A DNA stretch of 64,000 nt from NCBI GenBank assembly GCA_032718475.1, contig JAUCBJ010001223.1:78300-142299 (forward strand), written 5' to 3'. Source of the stretch: Nemertoderma westbladi. Lineage: Eukaryota > Xenacoelomorpha > Nemertodermatida > Nemertodermatidae. Below the pieces are notes generated by a model. That model was not told the origin of the DNA. It searched no databases and saw only the letters and a program-made list of their open reading frames with translations. Below are positions 9,436-20,228 of the stretch, one piece after another (position 1 is the first letter of the stretch; the number at the start of each line of letters is the position of its first letter). A program made the translations under genes and the position numbers.

Positions 9436-10363
9436 ATGTCGTTGTCGGCCGGCGATCCTTCGCTGGGCGACATACTTACACATATTAAATCTCTGCAGAG
9501 AGAAAGTCGTGATAATTTTAAAGAGATCAAAGATGACATTAGGAAACTAAATACGGGAACAGATTCTTTAACGACTAGGGTTGATGAACACCAAGATTTC
9601 CTAACAGCTGTTTTTCTCGAAAATGACCGTGAACGTCAGTATCACCGACAGTATAATACACTAATTCACGGTGTAGTTAAACAACCTGGGGAACTCGTGC
9701 ATAATTGTTATGATGGAATTCAGAATATTCTCGTTTCCCTCAACATTGCTAATGATAGCGTTGACTCCTGTCATCGCTTGGGGAAGTTTTCTAAAAAATC
9801 TGAGGCGAAACCGCCTCCGATTGTTCTAAAGTTTAAGGGACAAGTGGCGCGAAACAACATTTTTCAAAACCTGGATAAACTTCCAACTGGCGTATCACTT
9901 CTCCGACCATTTAACCCCATTTAGAGCTCGACTTCTTAAGTTCTGTCGGTTTCTTGTGCAAAGGGAATGTTTCAATAAGGTCGTTGTTCGTAACGGACAA
10001 ATTCGATTGCGAATCTCATCTGACTCCAATTCTTACCACAATATCTACACTTACGAGGATGTCAGGGTTCTGCTCGGTAATCGTAAACCTCCCAACGTGA
10101 CGATTCCTAATACTTACGAAGAAATTCTTTCTTTCTTGAGTCTCGATCGGTCAACTGTTGCAGCCAACTCCTTGACCAACGGAGCCGGCGCTCAACTGGA
10201 TCTGGACGAATTCACGGTCCAGGATAATACAAAGAAAAGAAAGAAGAAGAAACCCAGAGCAACTCCGGGAACTGAAACTCGAGCGATGAATCTTCGTTCG
10301 GGATCTCTTCCTAACTCTCCTCCAAACTCAAACAACTACTTGTTACTATCTGACGGTGAATAA
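9436..10363 (+). pseudogene. CR1-like LINE ORF1, coiled coil plus RNA-binding-like region, one frameshift
   Basis: ORF1 proteins of LINEs bind element RNA and act as nucleic-acid chaperones. The first part (9436-9924) begins MSLSAGDPSLGDILTHIKSL and has a heptad-like coiled-coil stretch (residues about 10-55). A region with CHRLGKF and PPPIVLKFKGQVARNNIF follows, like the RRM-like core of L1-type ORF1. It breaks at LLRPFNPI and stops. The next frame continues as RARLLKFCRFLVQRE and runs to 10363, ending in a basic KKRKKKKPRA tail. The break near 9910-9920 fits a small deletion. Codon use and the strong continuation make a real single ORF1 likely. Confidence 0.8.
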
Positions 10364-10829
10364 TAAACCAGTAAGTTGTTTTTTCTGAATTACTCTGAGA
10401 TATACTGTACATTAGTGCCATTTCCTAATGGCTGTATTAAGCCTAGTAATTATTTTGTTTTAAACCAGAAGCTGTCCTGTAGGCCTATGTCTAGTCGTAA
10501 ATTACTTGGTTTTTTAAACAAGTTTGTAGTTTCTATATAACTTTGGAAGTTTATAAATTGTTCCAACTTAATGTTGATTCTTAAGTAACTCGAAAGTATT
10601 TCTTTTTATGTAAGTACGTTGTCGTTTGTTTACAAACTAAATTTAAATTGTGTTATTTGATTATAACTGTTAGTCATTCTATCTATTTGTGCTTTATTTA
10701 GAGGTCAATTCTGGCCCTGTACCTTTGATTTATTTCAAGCGTTAGTTAAGTTATATTAAGTTACTATCAGTATCGGTAGTATATATATAACCCTCCACTA
10801 CCCCCCCCCCCCCCCCCCCCCCCCTACCG
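10364..10829 (+). other. ORF1-ORF2 spacer of the CR1-like LINE, with terminal poly(C)
   Basis: This 466-bp AT-rich spacer has no open frame. It ends in an uninterrupted 24-C run (10801-10824), followed by TACCG and the ORF2 start codon. It probably carries whatever directs ORF2 translation. Confidence 0.7.
10801..10824 (+). promoter_or_regulatory. Poly(C) tract 5 nt upstream of ORF2 start
   Basis: Twenty-four consecutive C residues end five bases before ATG 10830. The unrelated LINE at 20263 has a 25-C run in the same place. The position suggests a role in starting translation or in RNA-protein binding, for instance by poly(C)-binding proteins, but slippage-driven expansion is an alternative. 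Confidence 0.5.
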
Positions 10830-13727
10830 ATGGCCCATCTGGACTCCCCGTCTTGTCATTTATGCTTCACTATTTTTAATAAAAATGATATATATTTTCG
10901 CTGTGCGGTGTGTAGTTGTAATTACCACTTTCAGTGTGGCTCTAATCTCTCACTTTCAGATTTTAAATTGTCCCTACAATATCTGCCACCATACTGTATC
11001 CATTGTTCGGCCTCCATATTTCCCTTTTCAAATATCGACAATGATGATCTCGACATTTTTCAGGAAGATCTAAGCCCTGACGAAATTAATTCTGCTTCTG
11101 AGGAGACCAGCCCAAATAATATTTTTAAGGACATTGACCCCGACTCTAACTTAGCTGTGAACTTAAATGGTGGTGGGTATTTTACTGAGGAACAATTTAA
11201 CGCTAAATTTAATCCCACTTTAGACACATTTTCTGTCCTTAGCTTAAATTGTGCTAGTCTACGTAAAAATTTCACTGATCTAACAGTTTTCCTTGAGTCG
11301 CTCAAAATTAAATTAGATGTATTGACATTTAGTGAAACGTTTTTCTCAGAGAACGACGAACTAGGTTTATATAAAATCGACGGCTACTCTTCTCCTATAG
11401 TTGACTTCAGAGGTTATGGCAAAAAGAACCGCGGCGGGACAGCTGTGTATGTTAACGAAGATTGTAAATGGAAATTCCGCCCTGATTTAAAAATGAGCGA
11501 AGTGGAGAATTGTTGGGTCGAAGTGTACCGTTGTGATTCAAATAAGAAAGTAATTATAGGTTGTATTTATCGCCCTGAAACTATTACTGTCCCTAAATTT
11601 AATCACTTATTAGAATCTCAATTACAATTCTTAAATAATTCTAGAACAGATGTAATAGTTTGTGGCGATATTAATATAGACGTAAACAAAAGTACTCCTA
11701 TATCATTCAATTACTCTCAAATACTAAGTGCAAACGGATTTAACCAAACTATAAAAGTACCAACTAGAATTACGGCTCACTCCAAAACAACAATTGATCA
11801 TATAAGTACCAATATTACCTCTTCGATCTGTTATTCTGGTGTCTTTTCGGCCAAAGTCGGCAATTCTGATCACCTACCTACATTCATGGTTCTAAATAAC
11901 TACAATACTTATTTCAACAATAGTCGAGAACATATGACTGTTTTTGATTACTCAAAATTTGATCGTAATCTCTTTTTTGCCGACTGTATCCTACCCTCCA
12001 GCTGGTCGTATAAAGCGGATTCAATCCCACTAAAAGATAAATATTCCGCCTTTTATGATGACTTTAGTAAGATATGCAACAACAATTTAACGACTAAGGT
12101 CATATCTCATAAAAAAATTCCTCGAAAACCTTGGTTGTCGCATAACCTCATTCAGTCATCAATAAATAAAAATAAACTTTATCGAAAATATCTACTGCAC
12201 CCAACAAATAGTAACTTCAAAAAATACAAAGATTATAGGAATACGTTTGTAAGCGCTATTCGTACTGCACAAAAAAATTATTATCACCAACAATTTCAAA
12301 ACCACGGTCAAAATATGAAAAAAACCTGGTCTACAATAAATTCTGTACTGCACAGAGCTGATAGAGCAAGCTGCCCCAAGAAAATTATTATTAAGATAGA
12401 TGGCCAAGCAGATATAGAAGTGAAGGAACTGGATCAGATTGCTGAAGAGTTCAATAAACACTTTTCATCTATTGGCCCAAAACTAACAACTCAAATACAA
12501 CCTGCTAGCAATTCTCGTCCACTACGTTATATCAAAAACTTAAGCGCTAAGTCGTTTGTTTTACTAGAGACTTCTCCTGTTGAGGTTGAATATAATCTGC
12601 TTCACCTAACTGATTCCTTGGCGACTAATGATAAGGGGGTTCCAATAAAATTAATAAAAATTGCAGCAAATCCAATCTCAATCCATTTAAGTTACCTTAT
12701 AAACATATCCATAACAAAAGGCTTTTTTCCGGACCAATTAAAACACGCGAAAGTTATTCCAGTATTCAAAAATGAAGATCCATTCAATGTTAATAATTAT
12801 CGTCCAATCTCGCTTCTACCTATTTTTAGTAAAATTTATGAACGTATAATCAATGATCAGTTATTATCATACTTTGAGCAGCTTTCGTTATTAACTCCGA
12901 ACCAATACGGATTTAGGAAAAAATCAACTACAACCCTGGGTATATTAAGTATAGTGGAGAAACTACGCTCAGCATTAGACTCCGGAGACACTGCATGTGT
13001 AGTTTACCTAGACCTCCAGAAGGCCTTTGATACGTTAGACCATCCAATTCTCTTAAGAAAGCTAGAGGCTTACGGCGTCCGTGGCACTCCATTTAATTTA
13101 ATTAAAGATTATTTAGCTAATCGAACTCAAGTAGTTTCGATTAATAATATTCTTTCATCATCTCAACCACTAGTTTGTGGGGTGCCCCAGGGGTCGATTC
13201 TGGGTCCTCTACTTTTTCTAATTTTTATTAATGATCTTCCTAATGTATCTGATTTATTAACGACTATGTTTGCTGATGACACAAGTCTCCTCCACGTAGG
13301 TAATGAACCTTTAGCTGTGATCAATAGTGTAAACATCGAGTTCGATAAAATTGTAGATTGGCTCCATGATAATAAATTATCCCTAAATGTAAAAAAAACT
13401 GAATATTCTATATTTACTAATAAACGAGTTGACCTTAATTCCCTCCCTAAAGTGAAGCTAAAATGTGCGAGTTTGCTGAGATCTAATATTTCAAAATACT
13501 TAGGAATAAAAATAGATAGCAAATTATCTTGGAAATCACACGTAACCTTTATACTAAAAAAAATTAGTAAAACATGTGGTATTTTTTATAAATTACGCCA
13601 CATATTCCCCCTCCATATTCTTAGAACTTTATACTTCTCTTTAATTCACCCATATATCCAATACGGAATTACAGTTTGGGGAAGTACATATGAATCCGTA
13701 ATAAAATTAAATAAATTAATAAAATAA
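10830..13727 (+). CDS. CR1-like LINE ORF2: PHD finger, endonuclease, reverse transcriptase (965 aa)
   Basis: A PHD-type zinc finger occupies residues about 9-60: CHLC, then CAVCSCNYHFQC, then CIHC. An exonuclease-endonuclease-phosphatase fold follows (about 133-370), with SLNC, SETFF, GDINID, TIDHIST and the catalytic SDH. The reverse transcriptase (about 590-830) has YLDLQKAFDTLD, GVPQGSILGPLLF and FADDT, so all catalytic acids are intact. The protein nicks target DNA and primes reverse transcription there. ATG 10830 is chosen because it precedes the zinc finger directly and follows the poly(C) tract. The stop at 13725-13727 truncates the usual C-terminal region, which continues in frame to 14108. 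Confidence 0.9.
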   Translation: MAHLDSPSCHLCFTIFNKNDIYFRCAVCSCNYHFQCGSNLSLSDFKLSLQYLPPYCIHCSASIFPFSNIDNDDLDIFQEDLSPDEINSASEETSPNNIFKDIDPDSNLAVNLNGGGYFTEEQFNAKFNPTLDTFSVLSLNCASLRKNFTDLTVFLESLKIKLDVLTFSETFFSENDELGLYKIDGYSSPIVDFRGYGKKNRGGTAVYVNEDCKWKFRPDLKMSEVENCWVEVYRCDSNKKVIIGCIYRPETITVPKFNHLLESQLQFLNNSRTDVIVCGDINIDVNKSTPISFNYSQILSANGFNQTIKVPTRITAHSKTTIDHISTNITSSICYSGVFSAKVGNSDHLPTFMVLNNYNTYFNNSREHMTVFDYSKFDRNLFFADCILPSSWSYKADSIPLKDKYSAFYDDFSKICNNNLTTKVISHKKIPRKPWLSHNLIQSSINKNKLYRKYLLHPTNSNFKKYKDYRNTFVSAIRTAQKNYYHQQFQNHGQNMKKTWSTINSVLHRADRASCPKKIIIKIDGQADIEVKELDQIAEEFNKHFSSIGPKLTTQIQPASNSRPLRYIKNLSAKSFVLLETSPVEVEYNLLHLTDSLATNDKGVPIKLIKIAANPISIHLSYLINISITKGFFPDQLKHAKVIPVFKNEDPFNVNNYRPISLLPIFSKIYERIINDQLLSYFEQLSLLTPNQYGFRKKSTTTLGILSIVEKLRSALDSGDTACVVYLDLQKAFDTLDHPILLRKLEAYGVRGTPFNLIKDYLANRTQVVSINNILSSSQPLVCGVPQGSILGPLLFLIFINDLPNVSDLLTTMFADDTSLLHVGNEPLAVINSVNIEFDKIVDWLHDNKLSLNVKKTEYSIFTNKRVDLNSLPKVKLKCASLLRSNISKYLGIKIDSKLSWKSHVTFILKKISKTCGIFYKLRHIFPLHILRTLYFSLIHPYIQYGITVWGSTYESVIKLNKLIK

Positions 13728-14108
13728 ATTAGCGCACCAGATCCAACATCGTTTCGTCAAGCGTCCTCACTCCCCATTTACCAGTCACTTGATATTTTAC
13801 CTGTTGACCAATTATATAAACATGAAGTAATCAAATTTATGTACGATATACATCATAAAAAGTGTTTCAATTCTCCGGAAATATATAATTTATTTACTAA
13901 AACATCTAAAGTCCACCATTACGGCACACGTTCAGTTACCAGCGATTCATTTTATGTACCTCCAATCAAACTAGTAGTAGCCATGCAATCAATACGTTAC
14001 CAGGGACCTATACTCTGGAACTCAATAGGAACCGATTATCGAAATTCTAAAACAAAAAGGTCTTTTTCGTTAAAAGTAAAACGTAAATTACTTAATAATA
14101 ATACTTAA
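13728..14108 (+). pseudogene. ORF2 C-terminal tail beyond the stop (copy B)
   Basis: In-frame continuation after TAA 13725-13727, with no further stop until 14108. The protein equals that of copy A (1687-2067) and has the YGTRS and SIRYQGPILWNS motifs expected near the end of CR1/L2 polymerases. The nonsense codon is therefore older than the duplication of the two copies. Confidence 0.75.
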
Positions 14109-14486
14109 ATGATATATTTATTAGTAATTATTAACACAATGGTCTGTCTGGTGCTTTCTACTAAATTTAATTTGTCTAATTTATTGCATTATTGTTTTAG
14201 ATTCATTGGCATCAATTATATATGTGTTGTGTTGATATGTTGCAGCTACGACTGAGTATACTAACAATTAATACCATTGTATAATAATGAAGTAATGACA
14301 TGTAAATGACAAGACTAATCAGCCCCAGCGCCCCCCCCCCCCCCCCTCCCCACCAAACCCCCTCCCTAGGCTCCAACATTTACTAGCGTTGCTACTCGTT
14401 GGTGCCTCCCAGTTATATATTTTTTGTGATTAGTGCAATTTAAATATTCTTTATTATTGGGAAATATATATTTGATTTGATTTGAT

Positions 14487-15394
14487 CAGGGTGACAAAAT
14501 GTCCCCTCATTTATTCGCACTTTTCGTCGCTGATCTCCCCGCAGCCTCGATTTTTACGGGTGTGCTAGTGCTCATGTATGCTGACGGTGTAGTGATAGTG
14601 AGTGATACCATCGAAAAAACACAGGATGCACTTATAGACTGTCACCATACTGTATAAATAACTCACTGTCTGTCAACATTGCAAAGGCAGAGGCTGTGAA
14701 ATTCCGCCGTGATGGCTGATTGGCTGTTGCTGACAAGCTTACATATAACAATAAGCAAATCAAATTTGTTTACAGTTTCAACTACCTTGGTATTGTACTA
14801 ACTGCATTTAACTCGAATTCTGGACACCTAAAACATCACTACAGTAAGGCCATTGCTGGCACCATCAGTCTATCCATCAATGTAGACCTGCAAATGGTCT
14901 CACTGTCGTCAGCGATGTGCCTCTACCAACTTGTGATCATTCCTTCTGCATTATACGGAGTGGAGGTTTTCAACCTAGATAGGGACAGCCAACTGATTCA
15001 AGTTCACCTACGAAAGATCAAAGCGTTTTACTTCAAGTTGTGGGCAGGAGTTAGCAAGTTCTCGTCTTCCACTTCTATATTAAATGCTATAGAAGACACA
15101 CCCTGTGACCCTCGGAAACTAACTCTTACCAGATTATCTGGTTTTCGTCGACGCTTCGTGGCACAACATCTGAGCAATGGACATCACCATCTGCTCTGTT
15201 TTGACTCGCGCTGTTGGAGACCAAAGCTGAACTGTGTCTGTAAACTCTGCGGAGCGGCAGCAGGCTCACCAGACCATCTATTGTCCGATTGTTCCTGGGC
15301 TGCACCGGTGACAGGAGATTCCCTGCTTGCACGACTCAAAAAGATACATGAGGCAATAGCAATCCTCGACAAACTGATCAGAATCTGCCATTAG
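14487..15394 (+). pseudogene. Older LINE, 3' part: reverse transcriptase palm to C-terminal zinc-binding motif
   Basis: The frame resumes directly after the CR1-like tail with QGDKMSPHLFALFVADLPA, then LMYADGVVIVSDT near 14573. The second catalytic Asp is replaced by Gly. After a TGA (14717-14719) an open stretch from 14720 covers the thumb and connection (YNNKQIKFVYSFNYLGIVL). It ends with a CCHC-like motif, CVCKLCGAAAGSPDHLLSDC, near residues 172-191 of that stretch. This arrangement is common in I/Jockey/L2-type LINEs. Together with 8527-9206 it forms one dead element split by the nested insertion. Confidence 0.82.
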
Positions 15395-15770
15395 TAGGCC
15401 TATAGTATATGAAATAGTACTTACTACCCTGTAATGTGCATGTCAAATGTCTTGTCCTAAGTATTACGTTCTCATGTAAGTACAGAAGTAAGTAGTAATG
15501 AAGTAGGTTCTTCACGATATAACTTCCTTGATATATATTAGTCTTACATCAGTATATAATATATAGATAGAACAGTACAACAGTAGAGCACTGACTACAC
15601 CGTCACCAGTCACTTACAGCAGTATGTAAATATGGTAATGTATGTATCTCCTGCAGTACCGGTAACTATCTACCAAGCACCAGCACTTAGGTCCTATGAA
15701 ATAGATAATAATATAACACTAAGCACATATTATTATATACAATTTACAGTAATCCGACTAATACTCCTGC
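15395..15770. other. No gene recognised (3' flank of the older LINE)
   Basis: AT-rich sequence with CAGTACAG and TATATAG motifs but no open frame. It may include the older LINE's 3' UTR. Confidence 0.4.
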
Positions 15771-15874
15771 TAGAGTTCATTTTTAGAGTTTAGTGTTTAT
15801 GTTTCGTAGTTTATATATCTATATCTATCCATCCCTGGACATTTTTATTATTTAAAACCCGGAGCCAACGTTAA

Positions 15875-17429
15875 CCCTATTAAACCCGGGGGGTGGTCAA
15901 TATGACCTCCCCCGTGGTTTTTTTATTATAATTCTGAAACAAACACAGTTGGGAATCTGAAATTTTACGACTTTTCCTAAAAATCTATTGTCTTCCTAGT
16001 AGTGAAAACCGTTTTCAAAAATATTGGGTACTTTTCGAGTTATAGTACCATTTTTTAACCCTACTTTTGGCACTTTTTTTGAGACGTTTTTTGAAAATTA
16101 CATTTCATTAAATATGAATTGTAACATCTCTATTTTTGATTTACACCGGTTTTTTGGTGTTAGAAATTTGATGGAATTCATATAAATTGATTTAGAAATT
16201 TCAAACTTGTTTTTTTCGGTGGGTGCCAAATTTTGGTGCCAGCACCAAATTTTGAAATAAGTCAATTTTGTAAATTGATCGTTTGAAACTTGTTTTTTAC
16301 GCAATTGGGGTTTTTTGGGTTTCTGGATTCGATGAAATATATACGAGTTGCACCAAGCGTATCAAACTTGTATTTTTCGGTGCTGTGTGCAAATTTTGGT
16401 GCTAGCACGAAATTTTGAAAATCCATTCAATAGATAAAATTGCTTGTGACAATTTATTTCTTGCGTTTTAGAGGTTTATGGCTGTTCTGAATTCAATGGA
16501 AAATATAATTATCGAACTAGACATCTCAAACTTGTATTTTTCGGATGTGGGTGCAAAATGTGGTGCTAGCACCAAATTTTGAAAACCATCAAATATATCA
16601 ATTGATTGTGTCACCTTGTTTCTTGCGTTATACGGGTTTGTGATGGTTCTGAATTCAATGGAATCAGTAAAAATTTCATAAGAGTTCTCAAACTTGTATT
16701 TTTCGCCGGTGGGTGAAAATTGTTGTGCCAGCACCAAATTTTGGAAAATATGCAAATTGATAAGTAGATAGTATCACCTTGTTTCTTGCGTTATACGGGT
16801 TTATGAGGGTCCTGAATCCGATGGAATCAATAAAAACAGCACTGGACATCGCAAACTTGTACTTTTTGGTGATGGGTACGAAATTTGGTGCTAGCACCAA
16901 AATTTGCCAAATTACGCCGAAAAATACAAGTAGCAATGATCTGGCATATTAGAAATGTATTCCATTAGAATCAGCGCCCTCGAAAACCTGAAAATGTGAA
17001 TTTATAGCATCGTATAAGTGAATTAAAAATTTTGTGTTCTAACTGAAAAGTGCTGGTTACTTGTTTTTTTCATTTTTTTCCTACGCAGAGAGGACTAAAC
17101 AGCCATTTATAGTAATCATATCATTTTTTAATATTTTCCAATGTATTTTGCACCCCAGAAAACCTGTATTGAAAAATAATTAGCCGAAAATGTAACTTTC
17201 AAATTTGGTGAAAATTGTGCACTACTTGTAATTTTGGTGCTGCAATATAACCACCCCAGTAGATATTATCGAAAAAAAATTTTTCGGTCGGATCCAGACA
17301 AGTGATACCTACGTACAAACAAAAAATCAGACGTTTTCGTAAATATTTGTAGATTTTAGAGGGGGGGGGTCAAAATGACCCGGTATTTTTTACCGGTTTA
17401 TACCGTTTTATAGCCCGGTATTAATAGGG
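15875..17429. mobile_element. piggyBac-like non-autonomous element with TTAA duplication
   Basis: Ends are CCCTATTAAACCCGGG and, inverted, CCCTATTAATACCGGG. TTAA lies on both sides (15871-15874 and 17430-17433). The related unit at 25133-25405 has a single TTAA (25233-25236) at the same place, which is a precise empty site. CCC termini and TTAA duplication are diagnostic of the piggyBac superfamily. There is no transposase; the interior is mainly tandem 162-bp monomers and AT-rich sequence. Near the ends the sequences GGTCAATATGACC and GGTCAAAATGACC form further subterminal palindromes. Confidence 0.9.
16201..16915 (+). repeat. Tandem 162-bp monomers with a palindromic core
   Basis: About 4.4 diverged units start at 16201, 16361, 16526, 16687 and 16849. 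Each begins TCAAACTTGTATTTTTCGG and carries the core TTGGTGCTAGCACCAA (or CCAGC variant), a 16-bp perfect palindrome in the best copies. The array lies inside the piggyBac-like element; a fragment is at 2803-3290. Confidence 0.82.
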
Positions 17430-17780
17430 TTAATGTTTCAAAAGTTTAAATTTCGAAGTATCAATAATATAGAAGTTATACCAGATTTCCAGCTTTCAAA
17501 TCCTGCAACATTGGCTTCCATCATTCCTGTACATCCGACGAGGTCAGCTGTGAGTAACTTGTCAAAATCTCAACGTTTTCCATATTATAATTCGTTTATC
17601 ATTGTCATATCATTGTAATTCGCTATTTTCGGAATTAGCGCCAAAATTACCCTGTAGGTATCAAAACCATAAAAGATTATTTTTGAAAAAATTTGAATAC
17701 TGTTTGGTCAGTTGGAATCAGGCAACAATTTTAATGTCATTTTTATCGTGGTAGCTATTCTGGGACACTTTCTCTATATA

Positions 17781-18462
17781 CAGTACAGGCCACCAGAAAA
17801 AGCAGATTTCATCCAATGTGATCACATGTGAACACATTTGTTCAAGTCATCTGATTGGCAGGTTATGGCGAGTTATCTTCTAGATCACACAGCAGGAGGT
17901 TAACTTGCTGGGACCGACAAAGGCTTTGTGTGCGGTGCGCCTGTATGTCTGATATCAGGTAGATGACCAGGGCGTAACATTGCGGACATGGGCTGTATTG
18001 GTAGAGAGAGAACTACATACAAGACCACATGGAGGTTCACGGAGTGTATGGGTGGAGGAGCCTAGACCATTGAATTATTAATTTAGTGCAGGGAGATGTC
18101 GCGCCATTAGTCTGACACCGAGAGGGCACAGAGAAACACCAGAAGATGCCTTAACATCACTAACTATAGGCCTGCCTACTAGACACTATTAACCGCACAC
18201 TATAAAGGTAAACAAAATCCTTATCGCATTTCCAGCTGCAGTGAGTGACAGTTAGCGGCAAACTACAGAGAGTTTCCAGATTACTAAGCGTTTCAAAAGT
18301 ATTCAATTGTATCCTTTGGCGAAAAAATTTTGGTTGTTGCCAATTCAATTATGTTCAATTATGTTCAATTGTCCCGTTCAACAACATTACATTACACTGG
18401 TACACATTTGATAAAATGTGTTCACAATTGTACAAATCTGCGTTTTCTGGTGGCCTGTACTG
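17781..18462. mobile_element. MITE with CAGTACAGGCC terminal inverted repeats
   Basis: The left end CAGTACAGGCCACCAGAAAA and the inverted right end (CAGTACAGGCCACCAGAAAA, 18443-18462) match, with similarity running on to GCAGATTT and beyond (about 65 bp). TA dinucleotides flank both ends (17779-17780, 18463-18464), as in Tc1/mariner elements. The 682-bp interior has no convincing coding frame. Confidence 0.75.
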
Positions 18463-18464
18463 TA

Positions 18465-19348
18465 TCTATTAATTTATATATCTATATCTATCATGATACT
18501 ACAATGATACATACATGATAGGATATAATGACTTTTATCCTTGGCTAAAAAATTATGACGCAATTGCATGGTATAAATTCCATCGGACTATTATAACACA
18601 AATAATTCACCGAAATTATTATGTGTTGTCGTTAAAGTAGTCCATTGCACTGCAAAATATATTTACATATACAGTATAAGTCAATGATGCAATTCTTATG
18701 ACATCTGTTTCTGTATTTATGTAACAGCGGGTCGCCGGATTCATATTCATAGTTGCATCTAATAAATATACTTTATTTATTGATTTATTAATCCCCCCAA
18801 CATTCCATCTATGGAAATAGCTGTATTGTGAGAAGTACTGTATATAAGCTGATATAATACTGTCATTGTCTAAACATTGATACACATTGTTGGGTAAATA
18901 TAAATTGTTGGATTCGAATTTCGAATAATTAGTAGAAGACCGTTAGGTCTTCTTACTGTAAAAGTATTCGCTATCTATCTATGTATGACGCATGTATTTC
19001 GGGTGAACTCCTCTGAAGCTATAGCTCATCCGTCAATGAAAGTTATATCAATCGACGCAGCTCAACCCCAGGATGTGGAAAAATGTTTCAAAAAATATTA
19101 TTAAAGTGTCTTTTTTTTATTTAGAAAAATAGGCCCAAAATACGAAAATTACAATAGACTAAATGATAAAAACACCAGCTGCAGGTTTGCTTAAGGGCCT
19201 GTAAGCTACTACTATTTATTGAAGTAAAAAATTTATTACGCATGACATTTACCCCAGCAATACGACTGCGATGCTGGACTTGCTGTATGTTATATATAAT
19301 ATCTGTTTACTGGTGTACTGACTCAATAGGCCTATAGCATACAGTCTG
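18465..19348. other. No gene recognised
   Basis: AT-rich sequence, including a short hairpin AGAAGACCGTTAGGTCTTCT near 18941 and scattered CTATCTAT repeats. No open frame with family resemblance. Confidence 0.5.
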
Positions 19349-20228
19349 CACGGTGGCACGATCAATCTGCATTCCTTGTCGCGTTCTCGACTATAGACTA
19401 CTCCTACTCAGTCGGGGCTCGGTACCACGTCCACCCCAGGGACTGTCCCACCGTAACGGTGGGCGGCGGCACGGCGTTGCGTTTGAGGCAATCTGTGACC
19501 AACTTGTTTTCTCAGGTCGGTGGGAGGGCGGTCCGACAGCCGCGGAGCGAGGTTTGTTCTTTCTCATCCAACTCGATCATCGCACCTCAATCATCCTCTT
19601 AATCACCATCCCAATCAGCCATCTACCCACCGGCTAATCAGCCCACAGTGAGCTGCCATTGTCTGATTGTTAACTGTCAATTCACTTAATTACTTTAATT
19701 CATTATTAAATTCATTATTAATTTCATATTTATATCCGCTTGTATTAGCTGTTATCTCAAATCCACTCACATTTAAAATCTACCACCATTCCTGCTACAG
19801 CCAACTAATTCTGGCTCAATTTCATTTTCACCATAATTATCATTATAACTGATCAGCTTGTCGTTTTATTTCTGTTATGTATGTGCCATATGTGTGTGTG
19901 TCTTGTCTATGTTGTGCTGTATTGTTTTGTTTGACTGCCCTTATTCTCAGCCTGTCAATCAATTCCTATTTGTCGTTAGTATTTCATATCACAGCTGCCT
20001 GCAACCTGATCATCTTATCCCATCAGCTTCAGTTTAATTTAACCATAAATTGTCTGTTGGACTTTCTCTAATCACATAACAACAATTAATTTAATTAATT
20101 AATCACATAATCGTGTTATCTTCACTTAACAGTGATCAATCAATTATTGTACATTGTGTGTGATACATTACTTACTTATCTGTAGATACGATTTTACCCA
20201 GTCTAGGTTTCACCAATATTATATCTCG

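Larger units (their letters stand above)
9207..14486 (+). mobile_element. CR1-like LINE, copy B, full length or nearly so
   Basis: The element has a 5' UTR (about 9207-9435), ORF1 (9436-10363, frameshifted), a spacer with a poly(C) tract, ORF2 with PHD finger, apurinic-type endonuclease and reverse transcriptase (10830-13727, then a stop and a C-terminal tail to 14108), a 3' UTR with a 16-C run, and a TTTGAT-repeat 3' end. It lies inside an older LINE, between its FEKAFDKVN and QGDKMSPHLF blocks. The 5' boundary is approximate because no target duplication is visible. Confidence 0.88.
15771..17640 (+). repeat. Interspersed repeat unit, copy 1, split by the piggyBac-like element
   Basis: 15771-15874 and 17430-17640 together match 25133-25405 closely, from TAGAGTTCATTTTTAGAG through CCAACGTTAATGTTTCAAAA to CTCAACGTTTTCCATAT. 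Copy 1 contains 1555 extra bases plus one duplicated TTAA; copy 2 does not. The unit has no open frame of note. Confidence 0.85.

Noticed and set aside
15875-17429. Short minus-strand open frames containing a repeated LVLAP-type peptide
   Set aside because: They follow the 162-bp satellite monomers and carry no transposase motif.
19353-19637. 94-codon open frame in the GC-rich leader
   Set aside because: It lies in the presumed 5' UTR of the NeSL/Utopia-like LINE, has no domain, and GC-rich sequence makes long frames by chance.
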